NCBI GenBank assembly: GCA_016783715.1
Contig: JADHWA010000005.1
Coordinates: forward strand, 1-32,368
Direction: 5' to 3'
Source: Candidatus Omnitrophota bacterium
GTDB taxonomy: Bacteria > Omnitrophota > Gorgyraeia > Gygaellales > Profunditerraquicolaceae
Length of the DNA: 32,368 nucleotides
Shown: one piece after another, positions 26,626-32,368 of the stretch
Position numbering within the stretch: the first letter of the stretch is position 1
Layout of the letters: every line of letters starts with the position of its first letter
Notes under the pieces: generated by a model
Seen by the model: only the letters and a program-made list of their open reading frames with translations
Database searches by the model: none
What the model was told of the DNA's origin: nothing
Translations under genes and position numbers: made by a program

Positions 26626-27581
26626 AATACCCCCGATATATTGAATCTTATGAAAATGGCGCCTTGGAGAGACTGGCTGATACTGCCTGGGAGATGCTTG
26701 GTTCCTGCGCTCTCTGCCCGCGCAGGTGTAATGTAAACAGGCTCAATGACCAAAAAGGCTACTGCAGAACAGGCAAAAAAGCCGTTGTCTGCAGCTATAT
26801 GGCTCATCTCGGAGAAGAACCTCCTATCTCTGCAAGTAAAGGTTCAGGAACTATATTCTTTTCAAACTGCAACATGAGTTGTACATACTGCCAGAACTTT
26901 AAATTCAGCCAGCTCGACGAAGGAAGAAGAGTAGAAATCGAGGAATTAGCCGGTTTTATGCTCGAGCTCCAAAAACAGGGATGTCACAATATAAACCTGG
27001 TAACCCCTACCCATATCATGCCCCAGATCCTAAAAGCTCTTCTATTGGCTGTAGCTAAGGGGCTTTCTATTCCTATATGCTACAACACCAGCGGCTATGA
27101 ACTCCCCCAGGTAATAAAGATGCTAGAGATTGTGGTAGACATATACCTCTCAGATATGAGGTATGCTGACCGCCAGATGGCAGAAAAGTACTCCCAGGCA
27201 CCTGACTACCCGAAATATAATCAAGATTCCATAAAACTAATGCACCGGCAGACCGGCATACCCACAATCTCGGAGGACGGGGTCATCAGAAGAGGCCTGA
27301 TCACCAGACTCCTGGTCTTGCCTAATAACATATCCGGGACCGAGGAGATCGCCAGATTTCTCTCAAGTGAAATCTCAAAGGATACCTACATCAGCCTGAT
27401 GAGCCAATATTTCCCCTGTAATAAGGCTGACCAGATCAAAGAACTCTCCCGGAGAATTACCCTTGAAGAATATGAAGACGCGGTTAAAATAATACATAAA
27501 TACGGCCTCTATAACGGGTGGGTCCAGGAATCAGGAGGATTGGCCCGCTTTGCCGGAACCAATATAAAGAAGAATATCTGA
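26622..27581 (+). CDS. Radical SAM protein, PflA-like
   Basis: CALCPRRCNVNR and radical SAM motif CNMSCTYCQN. Confidence 0.9.
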   Translation: MKYPRYIESYENGALERLADTAWEMLGSCALCPRRCNVNRLNDQKGYCRTGKKAVVCSYMAHLGEEPPISASKGSGTIFFSNCNMSCTYCQNFKFSQLDEGRRVEIEELAGFMLELQKQGCHNINLVTPTHIMPQILKALLLAVAKGLSIPICYNTSGYELPQVIKMLEIVVDIYLSDMRYADRQMAEKYSQAPDYPKYNQDSIKLMHRQTGIPTISEDGVIRRGLITRLLVLPNNISGTEEIARFLSSEISKDTYISLMSQYFPCNKADQIKELSRRITLEEYEDAVKIIHKYGLYNGWVQESGGLARFAGTNIKKNI

Positions 27582-27583
27582 GT

Positions 27584-29131
27584 ATGCAAGCCAATACCTT
27601 ACAAGAAATCCTTAGGAAGACGGCCAAAGATCATCCTCAAAATACCGTAATCGTCTTCGGCAGAAAAAAGATTACTTACCAGCAGCTTGATGAAATTACT
27701 GACCAGATCGCTGCCGGACTAATTGAGCTTGGCCTCAAACAAGGTGAAAGAATAGCATTGTTCTTAGATAACTGCCCTGAGTTTATAATTAGTTATTACG
27801 CCATTTTAAAAGCAGGGGGAGTGGTCGTCCCGATAAACTATATGTTCAAAATGGAGGAGGCTAAATTCATCCTTCAAGACAGTGAGGCGGTAATCCTGAT
27901 TACCTCACGCGTAAACATTGAGATGGCCAAAGAGCTGCGGCTGAGGATCGACAGCCTAAAGGATATTATCATCTCAGCAAGCACCCAAGAATCCCTCCAC
28001 GACCTGCAGAAGATAAAGAGCCATCGCATTGGGAAATTGAATAAGATTGAATCAGATCCCGCTAATCTGGCAGTACTACTTTATACCTCAGGCACCACCG
28101 GCTTCCCAAAGGGTGCGATGCTCTCACACCATAACCTGGTCTCCAATGCCCGGGATTCATCCCGGGCGATTAAGGCAACCCAGAAGGATGTGGTAATCTG
28201 CATACTGCCACTATTCCACTCATTTGCTGCTACCGTCTGCATGAACCTGCCGATACAGGTAGGGGCAAAGATAGTAGTTATGAAAGCAGTTCGGCCTTTT
28301 AAGAGAATAATCCGGACGATCAGGAAGAACAGGGTAACGGTATTTGCCGCCATACCTTCGATATATACAATTTTAAATAATATGAAGATCCCTAAAGTCT
28401 TCCACAGCCCGCTGATAAAACTGTTTAACCCGATAAAAGTGTGTATCTCGGGTGCCGCGGCCCTGCCGGTTGAGACATTCAAGGAATTCCAGAAGAAATT
28501 CCGCATCCCGCTGCTTGAAGGTTATGGCCTGACTGAGGCCTCCCCAGTTGTCACGCTTAATCCGATACAGGGCTTAAGGAAACCCGGCTCAATCGGCATC
28601 AGCCTCTCCCCAAGTATCAAACTTAGAATAGTAGACACCTATGATCGCGACCTCGGCCCTGATGAGATAGGGGAGCTATTAGTCAAGGGGCCAAACGTCA
28701 TGGCCGGCTACCATAAGAACCAGGAAGCAACCAGGGAGACATTAAAATCCGGATGGCTCTACACCGGAGATATGGCCAAGTTCGATAGCAATCACTATTT
28801 CTATATCGTGGGAAGAAAAAAGGAGATGGTTAATGTCAGGGGGCTAAATGTCTACCCCAGAGAGATAGAAGAAGTTCTCTATCAGAACTCCAAGATAAAA
28901 GAAGCAGCAGTCATAGGGATCGCTGACCAGCATAAAGGAGAGGTGCCCAAGGCATTCTTAGTCTTAAAGGACGGTGAAACTGCTACCGAGCATGAGATTA
29001 TCCATTACCTAAGGGAGAGACTGGCATCCTATAAAATACCTAAATACGTAGATTTCAGAAAGGCCCTCCCAAAAAATGCAACCGGCAAGATATTAAAACG
29101 CCTGCTTAAAGATGAAGAGGACACAAATTAA
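27584..29131 (+). CDS. Acyl-CoA synthetase / AMP-dependent ligase (start revised from 27518)
   Basis: LLYTSGTTGFPKGAMLSHHNL, GYGLTEASPVVTLNP, WLYTGDMAKFD, PKNATGKILKRLL. Confidence 0.93.
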   Translation: MQANTLQEILRKTAKDHPQNTVIVFGRKKITYQQLDEITDQIAAGLIELGLKQGERIALFLDNCPEFIISYYAILKAGGVVVPINYMFKMEEAKFILQDSEAVILITSRVNIEMAKELRLRIDSLKDIIISASTQESLHDLQKIKSHRIGKLNKIESDPANLAVLLYTSGTTGFPKGAMLSHHNLVSNARDSSRAIKATQKDVVICILPLFHSFAATVCMNLPIQVGAKIVVMKAVRPFKRIIRTIRKNRVTVFAAIPSIYTILNNMKIPKVFHSPLIKLFNPIKVCISGAAALPVETFKEFQKKFRIPLLEGYGLTEASPVVTLNPIQGLRKPGSIGISLSPSIKLRIVDTYDRDLGPDEIGELLVKGPNVMAGYHKNQEATRETLKSGWLYTGDMAKFDSNHYFYIVGRKKEMVNVRGLNVYPREIEEVLYQNSKIKEAAVIGIADQHKGEVPKAFLVLKDGETATEHEIIHYLRERLASYKIPKYVDFRKALPKNATGKILKRLLKDEEDTN

Positions 29132-29594
29132 TAATAAGTTCTTAAGGTCGATCAAGTTTATTTATCATAAGATCTTCAGAATCAATGATTCACCGCAAAG
29201 AATAGCCCTGGGGTTCGGCCTGGGGGTATTCCTGGGGATCCTCCCCGGGACAGGGCCGCTGGCTTCACTGGTCCTGGCGACCTTTCTTTGTGTAAACCGT
29301 GCCAGCGCCCTCTTAGGCAGCGTGCTTACCAACACCTGGCTGAGCTTTGTTACATTCCTGCTATCTATAAGAATCGGGTCTTTCTTTCTTGGCTTAGAGT
29401 GGCAGAGAGTAAAGACAGGGTGGGACGGGCTGATCACTAACTTCTCCTGGAGGTCTTTGCTAAAAATCTCGAACTTGGAGATTATCCTGCCGGTAGCTCT
29501 GGGCTATCTTGTTATCGGCTTAGTCTCAGGAGCACTGGCGTACCTTATGGTAATCATAGTCCTGGCGTTCAGAAAGAAAAAGAGAGGCAGATGA
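29112..29594 (+). CDS. DUF2062 membrane protein
   Basis: SPQRIALGFGLGVFLGILPGTGP and TM segments. Confidence 0.85.
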   Translation: MKRTQINNKFLRSIKFIYHKIFRINDSPQRIALGFGLGVFLGILPGTGPLASLVLATFLCVNRASALLGSVLTNTWLSFVTFLLSIRIGSFFLGLEWQRVKTGWDGLITNFSWRSLLKISNLEIILPVALGYLVIGLVSGALAYLMVIIVLAFRKKKRGR

Positions 29595-30580
29595 AAAGAT
29601 CAACACTGATCAATCTGATTGTTACCTTGATATCGATATTTGCGGTGCTCTTGACCGCTGAAATCATCATGCGTTTTGCCTGGAAGATGGGTGGGTGGGT
29701 AGAGCGCCCGATATACCAAAGAAGCTTCAATCCATACCTGCGATATGAACTTGTACCGGGAGAGAATTTTTCTGCAACCTCTATAAATGCCGATGGCTTT
29801 CGTGGCCGGGATTACCAGGTACCTAAAGGTCCCGAAACCTTTCGCATAATCATGGTAGGGGACTCTGAAACCCTCTCAGTCAAACTCCCTGATAAAGATA
29901 CCCTCCCATACCAGCTGCAAGAACTATTAAACCAAAACTCTGAGGGTATCAATTATGAAGTTCTTAACTTCGGGGTAGAAGGGTATTGCACCTTTCAGGA
30001 GCTGGAGATGCTTAAAACTAAAGGATTAAAATATGAGCCGGACCTGATTATCCTAAACTATGTCCTCAATGATCCTGAGCCAGGTGAGTACTACTTCCAG
30101 AAAAACTTTTTCATCCGCCACAGCGCGCTGGTTCGCTACTTCACCTTTAGGATAAAAAAGAGGCTGATAAAAAAAGAACGGAAAGCATTAGGCATCGACA
30201 CCGAGATCGACAATTATTACTATTACCATCAACCAAAGTATTTCGACAGGGTAAAGGATGCCATACTGGAGATGTCGGAGATCGCCGGTGACTCCAACCA
30301 TAAACTACTGGTGGTGATATTTCCGACCTCAAGTATCATGGTCAAGGACTTTAGGGCCAACTACCCGTACTGGCCGCTGCATGAGTTAGTCAGGGGGATA
30401 AAATCAAAAAATATGGCTACCATTGACCTGCTCGATGAGTTTAACCGCCTCAACTTAACCCCCCAAGAAGTTTCAATCGATTATGAGTACGATGAAAGCC
30501 ATAAAAACCCGCATGCTCTTGGCGTAGCAGCAGAGTATATATACCGTACCATGAAAAAGGAAAGATTAATTCCTCAGTAA
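29591..30580 (+). CDS. SGNH/GDSL-type hydrolase with N-terminal membrane anchor
   Basis: N-terminal TM, MVGDSET block I, NFGVEGY, VLNDPEPG, DESHKNPHALGVAAEYIY. Confidence 0.75.
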   Translation: MKRSTLINLIVTLISIFAVLLTAEIIMRFAWKMGGWVERPIYQRSFNPYLRYELVPGENFSATSINADGFRGRDYQVPKGPETFRIIMVGDSETLSVKLPDKDTLPYQLQELLNQNSEGINYEVLNFGVEGYCTFQELEMLKTKGLKYEPDLIILNYVLNDPEPGEYYFQKNFFIRHSALVRYFTFRIKKRLIKKERKALGIDTEIDNYYYYHQPKYFDRVKDAILEMSEIAGDSNHKLLVVIFPTSSIMVKDFRANYPYWPLHELVRGIKSKNMATIDLLDEFNRLNLTPQEVSIDYEYDESHKNPHALGVAAEYIYRTMKKERLIPQ

Positions 30581-30587
30581 ACTCCCT

Positions 30588-31712
30588 ATGGAAGAGATTA
30601 AAATTACTATTGTCGGCGCAGGTGCACTCGGCCTGGCGATAGGGTATGAACTATCAAAGTATTATCCGGATATATTTATTCTCGAGAAGAATCCGGCTTT
30701 CGGACAGGAGGCCAGCTCCCGCAACAGCGAGGTGATACATGCCGGGATCTACTATCCGCAAGACTCCCTCAAGGCAAAGACATGTCTGGAGGGCAAACAC
30801 CTAATCTATGAATTCTGCCGAAATTTTAATATAGCGCATAAAAAACTAGGGAAGCTGATTGTAGCTACAAAACAGGATGAGATTGAGGATTTAGAAGGAC
30901 TGCTGCAGAACGCCAGGAAAAATGGGATTGATGACCTGACCCTCCTTGATAAAAAGGAAATCCAAAGAATTGAGCCGCAAATTACCGCACTGGCAGCAAT
31001 TCACTCGCCATCCACAGGAATATTCGATACACACAGCTTTATGAAGGCCCTTTCTTCTGGCTTGGTCTCCTGTGGAGGCCAGATTGCTTATAACACGGAA
31101 TTAATTGCAGCTAAAACCACAGGAGGAAAAATAGATATTACGGTCAGAGATAACAAAGAAGGTGAATTTGGCTTCTCTACGCAGACCCTGATCAACTGCG
31201 CCGGGCTAAACTCCGAAAGGATAGCCAAATTAATAGGACTTAACCGTCAGGATTATAAGATTAAATACTGTAAAGGCGATTACTTTAGAGTCTCTGCTGC
31301 GAAATCCCGGAGAGTCAACCGGCTGGTTTACCCAATCCCTAAAACCACGGGGGCTGGCCTAGGAATCCATGCTACACCGGACCTCACCGGTTCTCTGCGC
31401 CTGGGACCGGATGATCAATATATCAAGGAGATAGACTACAATATTGATAATTCCAAGAGCGTTGCCTTCGCTAGTAGCGTCAGACCATTTCTACCTTTTA
31501 TTGAACCAGAGGACCTCAATCCGGATACCTCCGGAATCAGGCCTAAGCTAGCTGGCCCAAATGAAGGATTCCGCGATTTCCTAATCAAAGACGAAACAGA
31601 GTCAGGCTTCCCAGGATTAATCAACCTGATCGGTATCGAATCCCCGGGACTAACCTCCTCGCTATCGATCGCAAGGCAAGTAAGAAACCTCGTCGATAAA
31701 CACCTCATGTAA
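30588..31712 (+). CDS. LhgO-like FAD-dependent oxidoreductase (L-2-hydroxyglutarate oxidase family)
   Basis: IVGAGALGLAIGYELSKYYPDIFILEKNPAFGQEASSRNSEVIHAGIYYP, KGDYFRV. Confidence 0.9.
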   Translation: MEEIKITIVGAGALGLAIGYELSKYYPDIFILEKNPAFGQEASSRNSEVIHAGIYYPQDSLKAKTCLEGKHLIYEFCRNFNIAHKKLGKLIVATKQDEIEDLEGLLQNARKNGIDDLTLLDKKEIQRIEPQITALAAIHSPSTGIFDTHSFMKALSSGLVSCGGQIAYNTELIAAKTTGGKIDITVRDNKEGEFGFSTQTLINCAGLNSERIAKLIGLNRQDYKIKYCKGDYFRVSAAKSRRVNRLVYPIPKTTGAGLGIHATPDLTGSLRLGPDDQYIKEIDYNIDNSKSVAFASSVRPFLPFIEPEDLNPDTSGIRPKLAGPNEGFRDFLIKDETESGFPGLINLIGIESPGLTSSLSIARQVRNLVDKHLM

Positions 31713-31742
31713 AATAAACGATAAATATTTTTTAAAAAAATG

Positions 31743-31770
31743 TAGACAAAAAACAATTTTGTGTTATAGT
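31743..31770 (+). promoter_or_regulatory. Sigma70-like promoter
   Basis: TAGACA (31743-31748), 16-nt spacer, TATAGT (31765-31770). Confidence 0.5.
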
Positions 31771-31798
31771 CATTTCGAACTAGAAACACTAAAAATTC

Positions 31799-31892
31799 CG
31801 CCCTAAGAAAACAAAGATGTTTTTTTAGAGCGTTTTAGCCACGGATAAAGACGTCCAACATTAGACTTCTGATGATTTTTTACAAGGACGTC
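31799..31892 (+). promoter_or_regulatory. Structured 5' leader (two hairpins) of the mini-rubredoxin ORF
   Basis: CGCcCTAAGAAAACA/TGTTTTTTTAGaGCG hairpin 31799-31832; GACGTCC (31850-31856)/GGACGTC (31886-31892). Confidence 0.45.
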
Positions 31893-31917
31893 TATATCTA
31901 TAGATAAGGGGTAGCAA

Positions 31918-32052
31918 GTGGAGATATTTCGCTGTACCGTTTGTGGGGAGGTGATTTTCATAGGGCGTACTGTTGAGGATTTTTTTGATCGTTGGACCTG
32001 CCCGACCTGCGGAAAAAAGAGGGATAAATTAGAGAAAGTATCTAAACGGTAA
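31918..32052 (+). CDS. 44-aa rubredoxin-like zinc/iron ribbon protein
   Basis: MEIFRCTVCGEVIFIGRTVEDFFDRWTCPTCGKKRDKLEKVSKR; GTG start with AAGGGG SD; absent from ORF track. Confidence 0.75.
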   Translation: MEIFRCTVCGEVIFIGRTVEDFFDRWTCPTCGKKRDKLEKVSKR

Positions 32053-32078
32053 AAAGGTGGCTATAGATTATAGGTGCG

Positions 32079-32100
32079 AAAAAATCCCGCATCGCGGGAT
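32079..32100 (-). terminator. Minus-strand Rho-independent terminator
   Basis: Minus strand reads ATCCCGC-GAT-GCGGGAT followed by a T-run. Confidence 0.8.
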
Positions 32101-32281
32101 CAAACACAAAAATTATGTGCGGAACATTCAGAGCTTAAGTCCAAACCCGATAAAGCCCACCCCTTATTCAGAGGCCTAATTGCCGCAGACGTTACCTGCA
32201 GGGCCACAAAATAATCATATTAGCTTAAAAAATCTTAAACCCCATAGATCTCAATGGTATTGCCTGATAGCTTTTATTATG
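32079..32281 (-). ncRNA. Candidate rod-shaped structured ncRNA (6S-like in size and shape)
   Basis: Minus strand: extended -10 TGGTATAAA (32296-32288), nested stems CAUUGAG/CUCUGAAUG, UUAAG/CUUAA, AAGCU/GGCUU, UUAUUU/GAAUAA, GGCC/GGCC, UGCAG/CUGCG, then terminator. Confidence 0.4.
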
Positions 32282-32323
32282 ATAAACTTTATACCAGAGA
32301 GGTTAGTAAATAGGAGAAATAGC

Positions 32324-32368
32324 ATGAGATCACATACCCGGGGCGGCTTTACATTGATAGAATTGCTG
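32324..32368 (+). CDS. Type IV prepilin-like protein, N-terminus only
   Basis: MRSHTRGGFTLIELL prepilin signal; SD AGGAGA; runs off the window. Confidence 0.85.
   Translation, partial: MRSHTRGGFTLIELL

Noticed and set aside
750-31789. Numerous 60-140 aa minus-strand ORFs in the track (e.g. 971-1273, 2446-2871, 9347-9748, 16653-17078, 28081-28506)
   Set aside because: Each lies antisense to a well-supported plus-strand gene, has low-complexity or family-less translation and no SD; they look like shadow ORFs
1-32368. CRISPR arrays, tRNA/rRNA genes, transposases, phage or known defence systems
   Set aside because: None recognised by reading either strand; no regularly spaced direct repeats and no GGTTCGAATCC-type T-arm seen

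Overview
The window is gene-dense, almost entirely plus-strand bacterial DNA, plausibly Omnitrophota-like; that placement is inference only. Main content: (i) an overlapping type II secretion operon gspE-F-G-H-I-J-K-L-M (276-7956); (ii) carB and a stand-alone GMP-synthase-like PP-loop protein; (iii) a coupled Ddl-like ATP-grasp / second ATP-grasp / S66 peptidase cassette; (iv) an ArsR, short MscS, beta-phosphoglucomutase, GH65 phosphorylase, GT4 run; (v) a second T2SS block (MerR-like, GspA/ExeA ATPase, GspC-like, GspD secretin) followed by two PilZ proteins flanking a small zinc-finger protein; (vi) DUF4416, radical SAM, acyl-CoA synthetase, DUF2062, SGNH hydrolase and LhgO-like genes; (vii) a tiny rubredoxin-like ORF and the start of a type IV prepilin. 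Best second-look items: a TonB/TolA-type C-terminal domain fused to the secretin; a minus-strand rod-shaped ncRNA candidate (about 32079-32281) with its own terminator and promoter, 6S-like in size and shape; two related multi-hairpin elements flanking a terminator upstream of carB, the second with alternative pairings; the double ATP-grasp + S66 cassette; and a structured leader before the mini-rubredoxin. Two small zinc-ribbon ORFs (7982-8119, 31918-32052) are absent from the supplied ORF track. All assignments come from reading motifs by eye; no searches or folding programs were run.
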